The notes beneath the pieces were generated by a model, which was not told the origin of the DNA, searched no databases, and was given only the letters and a program-made list of their open reading frames with translations. Of a stretch of 64,000 nucleotides of DNA, positions 49,201 to 60,800 are shown one piece after another (the first letter of the stretch is position 1; every line of letters starts with the position of its first letter). The DNA lies in the NCBI RefSeq assembly GCF_011745365.1, contig NW_024468909.1:1736001-1800000 (forward strand), read 5' to 3'. The position numbers and the translations under genes are program-made. The stretch comes from Cryphonectria parasitica EP155 (Eukaryota > Ascomycota > Sordariomycetes > Diaporthales > Cryphonectriaceae).

Positions 49201-50370
49201 GTAAGGGTTTGAGAGAAGGTGATTATATTGTGGGCTGTGGGCTGATCACACAGTGGTGTCCATGGTCATTGGGTTATGGGCTGGGGTAGTGAGTAACGCA
49301 TTCTGATGAGGATGCTGATGGGCTTGGACAAGATTGTCTGTGAGTGGTGCAAGGAGGTGGCCTCGGGATTACAAGTAGGGGTTGATCAAATGTGATTGAG
49401 AATTGCCTTCAATATTGCCTAATATTATGGTTTTTGTGATCTAGGTAGGTTGGTGTCACTTACGATTTTCATAGACTTACAGTTCGGAAGCAGACTTTAA
49501 GTTCATAACCAGCCTTTTTGAAAGCGACTGAGGCTTTGACTGAGCTTGTAATTAATGAGTTGTCTTTACAGTTTCCAAATAATTTGTACTCTGGTTCAGG
49601 TGATATGTCCAGACCTGTCTGAGGACGCTCGCTGGTCCGTCCATGCTGCGTCGATCCGCTCTTCCTCGCCCAGAACTGGAGTCCTTGAGATGGTGTGCAT
49701 GCATGGTGTTCTAGCAGCCCGCCTGAGCTTGACTGGGCTGCAGGTTGGTCTGTCAGGGTGGAAATGTGTGACTTTCAGAATGTTGGGCTGAAGTGTGAGT
49801 TGGTAGTAATTATCTTGCGTGACGGTTGTCTATGACGGGAGATTTTGAGTGATTTTTGAGGGGACAGTGATATACTTGCAGATCTATCACCAGCATCGAT
49901 GTGTGCAATAGATTCATTTGTACTGCATGTAACCATGTAGGGGACCTGAGGGCATCGTGATCAATGTTGTCCATCTTGTGAGGTTGCTTCCTGTCATGCG
50001 CTCGTCAGTATGCTGTAACAAGAAAGAACAAATCACTGACCTCATACTTAATGGCACAAAAGACTGAATCATTGACTGAGATAGTGGTCACTATAATTAT
50101 AGATATTCGCTACCCTGATGTAAGAGTGATTCAAAATGCTGGTTGGTATTCAAGGTCGCCCATCAGAATCTATATTCAAGAAGATGTCACTCAGAGTCGG
50201 ACTGGTCCCCGAACCCCACACACAAAGCACTTGAAACTTCCATTGAAATTCAATGAGCTTACAGATAGAAGCATACTTAAGTACTTAGTCTTGCAGACTC
50301 AGTCACCAAGTCTCTGACATCAATGCAACTCTAAGAAACTTGCTGCCATGATCACAACTTGCACAGCCAA
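49201..50370. other. CpG-depleted, TG-rich island, possible transposon relic
   Basis: CpG is scarce over most of the segment, except a short patch near 49.62-49.68 kb, and TG/CA dinucleotides are abundant. AT content rises towards 50.3 kb. No frame over about 90 codons is open, and no transposase or reverse-transcriptase motif is visible. It ends about 150 bases from tRNA-Ser, a common insertion neighbourhood for fungal retroelements. The type of element cannot be named. Confidence 0.4.
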
Positions 50371-50521
50371 CAATAGTCTTGGAATCGACAAACTAGGAAC
50401 TCGTATTCCAATGGGCAGACTGCATAAGAGAGACAAAGGAAACCGGGATAGCTTCGCAGTTTGTATGAGGAGAACGAGCAATCAAAAACAAAAAGTTGAA
50501 AGCATCAGTAACTTTCGAAGA

Positions 50522-50603
50522 CGACGCGAGCCTGATTTGAACAGACGCCTCCGAAGAGAATAGATTTCTAGTCTATCGCGTTAGACCACTCCGCCATCGC
50601 GCC
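50522..50603 (-). tRNA. tRNA-Ser(AGA)
   Basis: An 82-nt type II tRNA without intron. The acceptor stem GGCGCGA pairs with TCGCGTC (one G-T pair), with discriminator G as expected for serine. The anticodon arm is ATAGA-CTAGAAA-TCTAT with anticodon AGA. A long variable arm (CTC TTC GGAG region) and a T-arm GTCTG-TTCAAAT-CAGGC are present. A run of five T about 27 bases downstream on the minus strand could be the Pol III terminator. Confidence 0.95.
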
Positions 50604-51852
50604 TGTGTGAATTTTCGAGGATCAGACAGAATATATGCGGTGTTGTGTTGTCTGTGGGAATGAGATGTGGAAACATCGTCGCAGAGTTGCGGAGTATTTA
50701 AATCGTCGAGACACGCCTTGGTGGACTCTGCAATGGGGCGGAAGCACTACGGCGGACAGGGGTCATAGAACCCGGCGCTCATAGCAGCGGGGTTAAGGTT
50801 TATTTCTGATAGTATCAACTAACAGTATCTCTTGCCTACTTACTCTGGTGATCGCTGCGTGAGTAGCACTTTCAGATCTCTGAAAAAGTCTGCACCAGGG
50901 TCAATTTCATCAAGAGTGGGTGTATTAAGTCGACAGGATTTTACAGATGCAACGCCACTTGTCCGTCAGAGTTTTTCCCCCTTTGCTATCCTGCTCGTCT
51001 AGCATCGGCCATCAGGTTTTTTTCACCCTTGAAATTCTCCGGGGAGAAGAGTCTCGTCCAGCGCGCCACCCATACTTTAAGCAAGGCGAGGTTGCAATTC
51101 CTTCCGACCCTGGTCTGCCAAGTACTATGTATAGCTCGAAAACGAACCTTGGAGAAAATTCCTTTAGCAAGGAAAAAACCAGTTGGCCAGACTCGAGATC
51201 CTGAACCAGCCATAACCAGATCCGCCAATGATGATGACCGTATCGTAGTTGTAAGCTGGTTTCCTATCACGATAGAGCCTCCTCCGGAATGACCCCTATC
51301 GAGAGGTCCCGGGCCCCCTCCTGTGCCCCCACCACTTACCCCACCAGACTCCATGTCATGTACTCTGTACTGCGGTACTCTTTACATGAACTTTGTTTTA
51401 CTCTAGGGATGCCTGCGGCGATAAGGACGTTTGTGTCGCGTGCGCTGAGGTACATGGTACGACGTGCTGTGGTAAACAATAGCCGCAACAAGTAGCCTGA
51501 CACTGGCAAAACCCGCTGTGTGCGAGTTCGCTCTGCTGCAGCAGCGCTGCATTATTACGTACGATCCAGAGGTTTCTGTGTGCATGATAAAACGAGTATT
51601 GCCCGACACGCGATAGAAGTTCTTGGAAGCATCGTGAGGCTTTTTGGGCCGCAGGTTCTTTGCCAAGGTATAAGTCGAGAAAGAAGACGCGCTCTCGCCT
51701 GAGCCCGGTCGTGACTTCCTGCCACTCATTTACTACTGAGACCAGAGCTCTCTGCTCCCTCGGCGCTGCACTCCCGCTTTATTTCCTCCCTCCCTTCATT
51801 CCTGAGCTTGCTGCTGTCTTCACCTCGTGCCATTCCCACCCCCAGACTCCCC
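50604..51852. other. Intergenic between tRNA-Ser and the AVT-type transporter gene
   Basis: No supportable coding region. The last 200 bases are pyrimidine-rich and likely form the promoter and leader of the transporter gene. Confidence 0.5.
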
Positions 51853-54452
51853 ATGTCCGACGGAAGAAGTAATCCCTCGACATGGGACGCATATGAGCGG
51901 GGTGGCTCCCCAGATCGACCTGGGAGCTTTTCCACCAGCGAAGCGAGACACATCGCCTTTGACGACAACCAATACCTTGGGCAGAGCCTCCGCACAACGG
52001 GTGCAGGAGATTCAGATGACAATCTTCAGGCGAGACGGAGGAGGAGGTGCGCACGACACCCACCTCAGCAAGACAGACCTTATTGTGCTTGATTCGAATA
52101 CTGACAAAGGTGGTGCCCGTTCCAGATCTTCCGTCACGAACCGCATCTCCGCCCTCGGCGACGTAGGAGTACGTTTTTGAGTTCAGCCATCACATCTTTC
52201 AGGCGTGCTTTCCTTCCCTTGGAGTCGTGCAACACTGGGGCATACGCATTGGCTCCTTGCCCGGATGACTGGCGGAATGCTAACCTAGAATGTTTCATAG
52301 GGCGTCAACTCGATTCGTTCCTTTCAACGCTCCTTGCAACGCGCGGCCGGTTTCCCAGAGGTTATCCCACAGCGCCCGTCCTTCGTCTTCGCACCTGACC
52401 AAGATCCCCTCGTCGCACACGATGGAATCCCATACGGGCGGCGCGACGAAGAGGTGGGCGTAGGCCATTCTGTGCCGCGCGTCTCCCTGCTGCGTCAGCA
52501 TCTCGAAGCCTCGAGCCCTGAGGATGCGATCCGGGACGATAGCCCCGAGCCTTCTGGTCCTAGCGAGATCCAGCCACTCCTGGGGCCTTCGGGTCGGCAC
52601 TCTAGCCTGACGGGCTCATTTCGCGAGCGGGAGCGCAAGGCGCTGGACAACGAGCTGCGTCGGACCTTCAGTACCAGCAGCGGCGGGACCCCTGGCAGCA
52701 TCTTCGCCGTTCCCCCTCAGCTTGCCACACCGGACATTATAGGGAGTTATGGCTCGTTCCGCGACTACGGAAGCATGTCCGGCGAGGAGGAGGCCCTCGG
52801 CAGAGAGTCCATGGCTCAGGCTGGGGAGATGTGGCGCCAGCAGCAGATGAGCGGAAATGCGCCGGATGGGGAGATGGAGCCCATCTTGGTGAAGGAGGTT
52901 GAGGCTGAGGATGGAAAGATCGTGCTCACGGTGAAGGGCCAGAGCACACTGCCGCAGACGGTCTTCAACTCGATCAAGTAAGTGCACAGATGCAAGCCTC
53001 TTCCAAAGAAGATTTTAGGGAAAGGAAGGGGGGGGGGGGGGAAGTTGTCCCGAGGTTTTGTGTGTGTGGATGAGTGAGTGTCAGCGCTGACAATGCATAT
53101 CTCTCTAGTGTTTTAATTGGAGTCGGCCTCCTGAGTTTACCCATGGGCATCAAGTACGCAGGCTGGCTCTGCGGCATGGTTACCCTCCTCGGTGCGGCGG
53201 CTGTCACCTCGTACACAGCGAAATTGCTCGCTAAGTGCATGGAACTCGACCCGAGCCTGATCACCTTCTCTGACCTCGCATACATCTCGTTCGGCCGCAA
53301 TGCTCGTATTGCCACGAGTATTCTCTTCACGCTGGAGCTCCTCGCCGCCTGTGTGGCTCTCATCGTCCTCTTTGCCGATTCCATGGAGCTGCTTTTTGAC
53401 GGTGTGCTATCCTTGAACCAGTGGAAGATGATCTTTGCCATCATTCTGGTACCCCTGAACTTTCTGCCGCTGAGGTACTTGAGCTTCACCAGCATCATCG
53501 GCATATTATGCTGCTTTACAAGTGAGTAAACACGGTTGACGCACACTTCACTTCTTGATCTTTGCGAGGTGAAGATTGCTGACATTATCCGACAGTTGTC
53601 TTGATCGTAATCATTGACGGCCTGCTCAAGCCAGACTCGCCTGGTTCTCTGATCACACCGGCAGTCACTTACCTTTTCCCTGCAAACTGGCTGACGCTGC
53701 CGCTGTCCTTTGGTCTGCTCATGTCTCCCTGGGGTGGTCATGGCGTGTTTCCAAACATCTACCGAGACATGCGGCACCCGCACAAGTACGGTCGCGCTGT
53801 CAAAATTACCTTCTCCTTCACGTGCCTCCTTGACGCCACCGCTGCTGTTGTCGGCCTTCTCATGTTCGGTGACGACGTGCTGGACGCCATTACCTCCAAT
53901 ATCTTCCTCACCGCCGGATACCCAAAGGCGCTGACCTACATACTGTGTGGTGTTATTGCCATCATCCCTCTGACCAAGGTCCCTTTGAACGCCAGGCCTA
54001 TCATCTCGACTGCTGAGGTGATCCTGGGTGTACATCAGCAAGCGATCGCAGAAGGATCTTCGGTCATGGTGGGAAGGTCGGCATACTTTAGAGGGATCAT
54101 GAAGATTGTCATCCGCGTGGTGACTGTCTTGATATTCCTGATCATCTCTATTGTCTTTCCGGCCTTTGACTCGATTATGGCCTTTATGGGTAAGCATATT
54201 CTCGTTCATGAACATCCTGGAGCTCGAATCATCATTGAATATATATTAATACTAAGGTGTGCCTCAGGATCTGCTCTGTGTTTTACGATATGTGTATCCC
54301 TGCCTCTCGCCTTCCACCTGAAGCTATTTGGTCAGCAGATCAGCAAGACGGAGAAGCTTGTCAATTGGGTACTCATGCTCCTCTGCATCGCTTTGTCTCT
54401 GATCGGTACTGTGTGGGCATTTCTGCCCAAGAGCCTGATTGGGGCAGAGTGA
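51853..54452 (+). CDS. Vacuolar amino-acid transporter (AVT3/4-like, AAAP family)
   Basis: Predicted amino-acid exporter of the vacuolar membrane, related to Avt3/Avt4 and SLC36. Exons 51853-52046, 52126-52168, 52301-52977, 53109-53521, 53596-54189 and 54268-54452 give 701 residues. A cytosolic N-terminal region of about 300 residues (DAYERGGSPDRPGSFS, NSIRSFQRSLQRAAGFPEVIP, RPSFVFAPDQDP) precedes about eleven helices. The first begins at TVFNSIKNVLIGVGLLSLPMGIKYAG, the AAAP hallmark; later landmarks are LMSPWGGHGVFPNIYRDM and IIPLTKVPLNARPI. Intron 1 (79 nt, TACTGAC branch site) switches the reading frame; without it the N-terminus runs into a stop near 52090. Splice sites are inferred but every join keeps frame. 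Substrate and direction are by homology. Confidence 0.9.
53028..53041. repeat. Poly-G run inside intron 3 of the AVT-type gene
   Basis: A tract of about thirteen G lies in the intron between 52978 and 53108, upstream of a GT-rich stretch and the CTCTCTAG acceptor. It is a likely length-variable site. Confidence 0.85.
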
Positions 54453-55007
54453 AGACTGTGGTTGTCATGACCTCTTGGATAACTGGCTGGTTTCATTGGT
54501 ACCTCCCGGTTCTTTGCCTTTTGCATAGCATTGCAGCGAGATAATGTAGCGTTCAAATCTAGGCGCAGGAAGTGCTACTAAAGAAAAACATTGTATGGGT
54601 CACACTATCCATGGTCTGAAGACTACTTGTGAATCAAAGTCGACGGGTTAGATTGCCGTTGAGTCTATACAGGTATCATATAAGGTACGCGTGTCAAAAA
54701 TATTGAACGGTTCTTGAATTTTCCTAGGCCTAGAGCTTGAGAGCTCAGAACGAAGAGAACTGTAAGTCGTCTGGAGGGTATATACATATCAGGGTTAGGG
54801 TCCAGGTACTATGAGAAACTCGCTCGCATTACCCTTGCCTTGTGAAGTTTTCCTTTCTACCAATCACCAAAAGAACGCACACCCAACATGCAGTCATGTC
54901 TTTGAAGAAGAATTGTGCAAAGTACACAAAGACAATGACATCTAACACGTTGATGAGTGCCTCACCAATCCACCCTATGCCCGCTTTCGACCGAGGCAGG
55001 TTGGAAG
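54453..55007. other. Intergenic between the AVT-type gene and the METTL25-like gene
   Basis: An AT-richer tandem intergenic region that holds the 3' end of the transporter gene and the promoter of the methyltransferase gene. No other feature is seen. Confidence 0.6.
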
Positions 55008-56408
55008 ATGCCTACGCTGCCGGATTCCTATGAGAGCGTTGAGGCGTTGACAGATGACCTGAACAACTTCATTCAGACTCCCCTGGTCCGCCAAATAACA
55101 GGCGGTATACATGTGAATGACGCGTTCATACACGATGCTTGGAACACACTCCCACTAGAATGGACAGCTTACTGGGACTCGGAGTCTCAGTCACGAGACC
55201 ACCGCCTCATGCAGCAAGACATGATCGACAGCATCGACGAGGGTGAACACAGACTCTCAGGTACAAAAACACATGAGACCAATGCCAAGGAAACGTCGAA
55301 TCCTCCAGATTCGCTCGTTAGGTGGCTTGGCCAGCTTAAGTCGGTCTCACTACCGCGCGCACAGCGCCAGGGACCAGTACTTGCCTTGCCCGAAGAATTG
55401 ACCCTCCACATGAAAACGAAGAAGAGGAATGAGGTCTCTGTTGCGGCCGCCTATATCCACCAACTCTGCCAGACGAATAACCTCACGCGAGTTATCGACA
55501 TGGGTTCCGGACAGGGCTACCTGTCCGTCACCCTCGCCTACCTCTTCCCCTCCCTCCGGATCCTGGCCGTCGACGGCAGCGCGTCCCAGATCGCCGGCTC
55601 GCAGGCCTTGGCCTCCTCTCTCGGTATCCCAGAAGACAGGCTCAGACACCTTGTCCGCTACATCGACGGCTCGATGAGTCTGACTAAGGAGATTGAGTGC
55701 TGGGCGGGTGGCGAGAGATGTGTGCTCGTGGGCCTACACGCGTGCGGCAGTCTGTCCGAACACATGCTGCGGTATTTTGACAGATGTGCCTCCATTTCCC
55801 ACCTGGCGGCTGTCGGGTGCTGCTATAACCACATCGTCATGCGCTCCGAGGGATGCCCGGACGGCTTTCCCATCAGCGAGCGATTGAGGGATCGCGGAGT
55901 GACGCTGAGTCCCACGGCGCTGATGACGGGCTGTCAGGCCCCGAACAACTGGGAGAGGCTGGATCCGAACAAGGAGAGGTCGAGCTACGCCAGGAAACAG
56001 TTTTACCGGGCTCTGCTGGAGAAGATGCTGTATGACAAAGGGTTACAGGTGGACGATGCCGACAACCACAGGCCGAACTGGGGCATCAGGAAAGGCGATC
56101 TGGCCACCTTTGAAAAGTTCACGCGCCGTGCGGTGCACTGTCTTGGCGTGAACCAGAGCAAGGTCTCGAGAGAAGACATTGAGGCATATGAAGCTCGTTA
56201 TGCAGGCCAAGAGGGCAGGATCGCCCTCCTGTGGACGCTTAGCGTCTTCTGCTGTAAGGCTGTCGAGAGCATCATCGCGCTGGATCGCTACTGGTATCTC
56301 GTGGAGCATGCTGCTGAGAAGGTTGATATTGTTCCGATCTTCGAGTACAAGATATCACCGCGGAACTTGATGATCGTCGCCGAGAAGGGGAGAGGAGCAT
56401 CTGTGTAA
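55008..56408 (+). CDS. METTL25/RRNAD1-like SAM-dependent methyltransferase
   Basis: Predicted methyltransferase of the METTL25 (RRNAD1) family; the substrate is unknown. It is a single exon of 466 residues. I chose the ATG at 55008 (MPTLPDSYESVEAL) because the frame upstream has no ATG; an extra upstream exon cannot be excluded. An N-terminal helical region (DDLNNFIQTP, IHDAWNTLPLEW) precedes the core: MKTKKRNEVSVAAAYI, SAM motif I VIDMGSGQGYLSVTLAY (about residues 165-180), the acidic strand end LAVDGSASQI, then LVGLHACGSLSEHMLRYF and AVGCCYNHI, a family signature. TALMTGCQAPNNW and a C-terminal ALLWTLSVFCCKAVESIIALDRY segment also fit the family. Compartment and pathway are not evident. Confidence 0.87.
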   Translation: MPTLPDSYESVEALTDDLNNFIQTPLVRQITGGIHVNDAFIHDAWNTLPLEWTAYWDSESQSRDHRLMQQDMIDSIDEGEHRLSGTKTHETNAKETSNPPDSLVRWLGQLKSVSLPRAQRQGPVLALPEELTLHMKTKKRNEVSVAAAYIHQLCQTNNLTRVIDMGSGQGYLSVTLAYLFPSLRILAVDGSASQIAGSQALASSLGIPEDRLRHLVRYIDGSMSLTKEIECWAGGERCVLVGLHACGSLSEHMLRYFDRCASISHLAAVGCCYNHIVMRSEGCPDGFPISERLRDRGVTLSPTALMTGCQAPNNWERLDPNKERSSYARKQFYRALLEKMLYDKGLQVDDADNHRPNWGIRKGDLATFEKFTRRAVHCLGVNQSKVSREDIEAYEARYAGQEGRIALLWTLSVFCCKAVESIIALDRYWYLVEHAAEKVDIVPIFEYKISPRNLMIVAEKGRGASV

Positions 56409-57027
56409 TCAAATCACCGTGTAGATATGTAATTAACCAGTCAGAGCACCATTCTGAATGTGAGAAATGTGCGGGTCGAAACATCTCCAATAATTGTTCT
56501 GTTCCCATGGTAGCACCAAGGGTCGCCCATCACATCTTGTGCAACGTACACAAGACAGCATCTATCATCTCAGGTATTTGATACATAGCAGAGAGGACAT
56601 CGACCCTATCTTACGAGACAGGAACAATCTATATATATATGTTTTGGTGAAAATAACAGCGACCAAGATATTCATAATAACAAACATGACTACAGGCTAG
56701 CCGGCCACGACCCCTGCCTCGTCCCACACACTGCGGAATTGAGACATCTGAATCCCGCAACCAGATATTTCAGAATTTCAAATATTCCATAAAATCAAAG
56801 AGAATACAAAGAATACCAGCATACTCACAGTTTTTTTTATATCCAGCAATCGAAACATCAACCTGTGCTGGAGTTGGTCTAACTCCTTTCCAACTCTCTG
56901 ATTGGTTCGAGTTAGGGGGGGTTGTGGTTTACGGGTGGGTGGGCCGGCGGACGTGATTTGACTCAAAAATGATACCACGAGTCATGTAAGATATAAACTG
57001 TTTGAATTATTGAATTGTTCATCAATT
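56409..57027. other. Intergenic between the METTL25-like gene and tRNA-Trp
   Basis: AT-rich 3' and intergenic DNA. A TA repeat lies near 56631-56642. No gene is seen. Confidence 0.6.
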
Positions 57028-57112
57028 GGGGGGCTGGCGCAACGGTAGCGTGTGAGATTCCAGTAACTCTGGAGACTCCTCAAGGTTGTCGGTTCAAATC
57101 CGGCGTCCCTCA
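57028..57112 (+). tRNA. tRNA-Trp(CCA) with a short intron
   Basis: 85 nt in total, about 72 nt when an intron of about 13 nt (near 57064-57076) is removed after the base following the anticodon. The acceptor stem is GGGGGGC/GTCCCTC (two G-T pairs) with discriminator A; the D-arm GCGC-AACGGTA-GCGT and the variable loop AGGTT are typical of eukaryotic tRNA-Trp. The T-arm is GTCGG-TTCAAAT-CCGGC. The anticodon CCA can pair with TGG in the intron, as in pre-tRNAs. The anticodon stem TGAGA/CCTCA has one A-C mismatch. TTTT at 57115 fits a Pol III terminator. Confidence 0.88.
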
Positions 57113-57807
57113 ATTTTCTTTTTGCATGTACATGTATGACTTTTTTCCCTCCCCCCCTTTCTCTTTTTCCTTTTCATTCTTTCTGGACTTTTGGTTTTAT
57201 TCGTCCTGTCTTGTTTCAAACAGTGGACGAGGAGCATATACTCCATCAGGCCTGGTGGTGACTGGAGTAAAGATGAAGCATGAGATAATGACGATAATCC
57301 TGGGATCACTATCAGAGGTCGTCACTTCTCGAGGGGGGATATCTTTGATCAGAAATTGAGCTGTAAGCTATTCATGCAGGGGAGAGTAGAAGGAATTCCT
57401 TTTCAAGCAGCCTTCTTTTCTGTACTAGATCAAATCTATACTAGAACAGTAATGAGCACAGAGTCGAGTGTCATTTTCGACCTTGTCTTTCACATGAGAG
57501 GGAGCTTTCGAAGGATAGTGGGTGCATTATGTGTAGTTAGTATCAAGTTCATACACGATGCTATCTATTCAGATAAGAAAGACTTTTCAAAACAACAAAA
57601 GAAAGTCTATTACAGTTGTGCCTGTGGATATTTTCAGTGATGATCCAGTCGACGCTCTAGATCTAATCGTAACCACCATCCTAGGCCTTGCGCCCCAATA
57701 GCAAATAACAGCATAAAGAAGAAGAAGAAGAAAAAAAGGCGGCTCTTGAAACGCAAAACTTGGGATCAACAAAATCACAAAATCCTCTTTCTCAGCCATC
57801 GAAAAGC
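57113..57807. other. Intergenic between tRNA-Trp and the ABC transporter gene
   Basis: AT-rich. It holds the tRNA terminator and the 3' region of the minus-strand ABC transporter gene. No further gene is supported. Confidence 0.6.
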
Positions 57808-60800
57808 TTACTTGCTCTTGGCCTTTGCCGCCCGTTGCAACGGCCTGACCCGGAACAAATAGTAAGTGAAGACGGCAACAAACACATTGAACACCACATA
57901 GGCCCAGAAGATACCAAAATTGCGCCACCTGTCATCCCAGTAGATGTTGCTCCCAGCCAGGTAGGTGTCGGCCGTGGTGATGGAGCAGTACCGACAGGCG
58001 CTGGTGTCGCTGGGGTTCTGCAGGGAGCCCGCGGCGCCGGCGCCCTCGAGGTAGACAGCAAAGTACTGGCCGCAGGTCTGGCCCGAAGGCGGGCTGATGA
58101 TGGTGGTCTCGGACGTGGAGCACGTGACGGCGCGGCCGTGGAGCATGGTGGACGCCATGGCGGAGATCCAGTAGGTGAAAGGGCTGAGGTAGTACATGAA
58201 CTTCCAGAACCCAGGGAGGGCGGTGGGGGTCTGCAGGACGCCGCAAAAGACCAGGCTCATGAGCATGAGCAGGGTCACGACCGCGCCGGCGGTGGTGGCG
58301 TCGGGCAGGGCGGCGATGGTCATCTGGGCAAAGGCGCTCGCGTAGATGAACAGCAGGATGCAGAGCAGGAGGACGAGCCCCTGGCGCTCCGAGGACTGCT
58401 CTGCGCCGACGACGGGGTAGTAGAAACAGGCCCAGATCAGGATGCCCGTGACGATCTGGTAAGGGATCTCGACGATGATGTTGGCCATCATGAAGGCCTT
58501 CCAGCTGTAGGCCTTGCTGGGCCGCTCGCGCACCTCGTACAGGGACCGCTGCGTCACGAACAGGGGCTGGATCTGCTGGACAATGGTCGAGAAGAGGGTG
58601 ACGATCTGGAAGACGGAGAAGATGACGTTCTGCATGCCGGCGAGTGTGCCGCCACCCTGGTAGAAGGAGAATCCGATAAAGAGGCCGGCTGCCACGCCGA
58701 GGATGAACTTGGCAAAGATGTAGGACGGCATGCGCCAGTATTGTTGGAACACTCGGATGGTGACGGCGAGGAATTGCTGGCTGAAAGGCATGGCAAACTC
58801 GGAGTGACTTTCGTCGTCGTCCTCTGCTCCTGCTGCTGAATGCCCGTGCCGGTGGTGTCTCTCCTGATCCTCCTTCTTCTTCTCGACTGCGATGCGTTCA
58901 ATCTCGGTCTCGGCGTCTCGACGCTCCTGGCTGTCGAGCCATGTAGAGTGCCAGTCGTCCTGTGGGCTGTTGGCAATCTCGAGCATATATTCTGCCGGGT
59001 TCTCGTCGTGCCCACACGGCCGTGCACCCTTGGACTCGAAGTAGTTTAGCAGGGTCCTGGAGTTCTCGCCAATGTCCCCAAAGTACACAGTCTTGCCTCC
59101 TCTGGCCAGGAACAAGAGGCGATCGAATTCTTGGAAGAGGATCGCGCTGGGCTGGTGGATGGTGCACAGGACGGCCTGGCCAGCATCCGCGAGCTTGCGC
59201 AGGAAGGCGACGATGGCCCAGGAGCTCTGCGAGTCGAGACCGCTGGTGGGCTCGTCGAGGAAGAGCAGGAGCTTGGGCTTGGCTGCGAGCTCGACGCCGA
59301 TGGTGAGGAGTTTCCTCTGCTCGACGTTGAGCCCCTCGCCGGGGATGCCCACCACGGCGTCGGCAAAGTCGCCCATGTTCAGCATCTCGATGACCTCCTC
59401 GACGAATTGGTACTTTTCTGCTTTGCTAACCGACTTTGGTTGTCGGAGCATGGCGCTGAACCGCAGACTCTCTCTGACTGTTGCCGTCTCCAAGTGAAGA
59501 TCTATCAAATAAGGACAGGATGAGGTTAGCAAAGAGGAGTCTCAAGAATCCGGGTAATCAAGAAGAAAACATTAGGCTGGGAATGCTCACCTTGCTGCTG
59601 TACATAGCCCGTCTTGCGCTGGAAACTCTCATCCAGAGGCTTGCCGTTCACCAGCATATCTCCTGTAATCACACCCATCGTTGTTCGCTGTGCGAGGACA
59701 TCAAGCAATGTCGTTTTGCCCGCACCACTGACGCCCATAAGGGTTGTCAAAGTGCCAGGCTTGACCCAGCCGGCCACATGATCCAGAAGTCGTCTCTCTT
59801 CCCCCTTGATATGAATATCATACGTGACATCCTTCCAGGTAAAGATATCTTTCTGCGGCTCCAGGGCACGAACCTCTGGCGCCGCATCCCGCGCAACCTC
59901 GCCTCCTGCTTTCTCCTGAGCCTGGTCCTCAACGTCGCCGCTGCTGCCCTTGCTCTGGAGATGTGCCGGCACGTGACCCCGTCGGAACACCAGGAACTCG
60001 GCCGAGCTGTCGGCGCCCGAGTTGAGCTCGATGACAACCATGTAGAGCGCGGTGAAGAAGACCAGGAAGGCGATCAGGATGCCAAAGTTTCGCCAGGCGT
60101 GCGACCAGTAGTATGAATAGTTTGCCGCGATGAACGCGTCTCCGCTCACGGTCGACCGCCCAGGAACCGACCCAACGGCGTTGCAGACCCAAGAATCCCC
60201 CTGCAGTGGCGTGTAGTTTGGTATGATGGAGGAGCAGATGTACTCATGCCCGTGGAACTCGTTGGCGATCAGGATCTCGAATGCGTAGTAGAGCGGGTTG
60301 ATCCAGCGGATCCAGCCGAACCAGACCTTCATCTGCGGCACGGCGATGACGAAGCCAGTGTAGATGGTCAGCGCCAGGACCAAGACGCCTGCACACGTCA
60401 TGGCCTGGGAGACGGTTTTGGTGGCCGCTGCTACGGTGCGGAACAGGCCCGAGAAGACAAAGGTGGAGATGTAAGTGACCAAGAAGTACAAGAAGAACTG
60501 TCCCGGCTCTCGATAGAGGCCCGCCAGAAAGTAGAGCACAACATTAAAGCAGACGGCGATGAGGAATTTGACGGGAATATCTGCCACGATACCAGCGAAT
60601 GCTTCTGTGGATGGACGGTAGAAAGCATAGGCGGCGTGTTTTTCGATGATAGGTCTCTGTGCGTACAGGTTGCTGATCTCGGAGATGGAGGACAGCGCAT
60701 TGGAGAGGACAGCAATGAATAGCGCCGCTCCCTTGGAAAAGAACCCAGCGGTCGCCTCGTTGTTGGCAGGGCTGTAGAAGATGGAACCGATGACGAGCGA

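Noticed and set aside
52047..52068. A 22-nt GT-AG interval that would also restore the AVT reading frame
   Set aside because: It is far too short to be spliced. The 79-nt interval ending at 52125 restores frame equally well and has a proper branch site.
52974..54215. Open frame of 413 codons on the minus strand
   Set aside because: It is antisense to exons 4 and 5 of the AVT-type transporter and runs through their introns. The translation has no family resemblance.
57760..58839. Open frame of 359 codons on the plus strand
   Set aside because: It is antisense to the last exon of the ABC transporter, whose frame carries unmistakable family motifs. The antisense product is low complexity.
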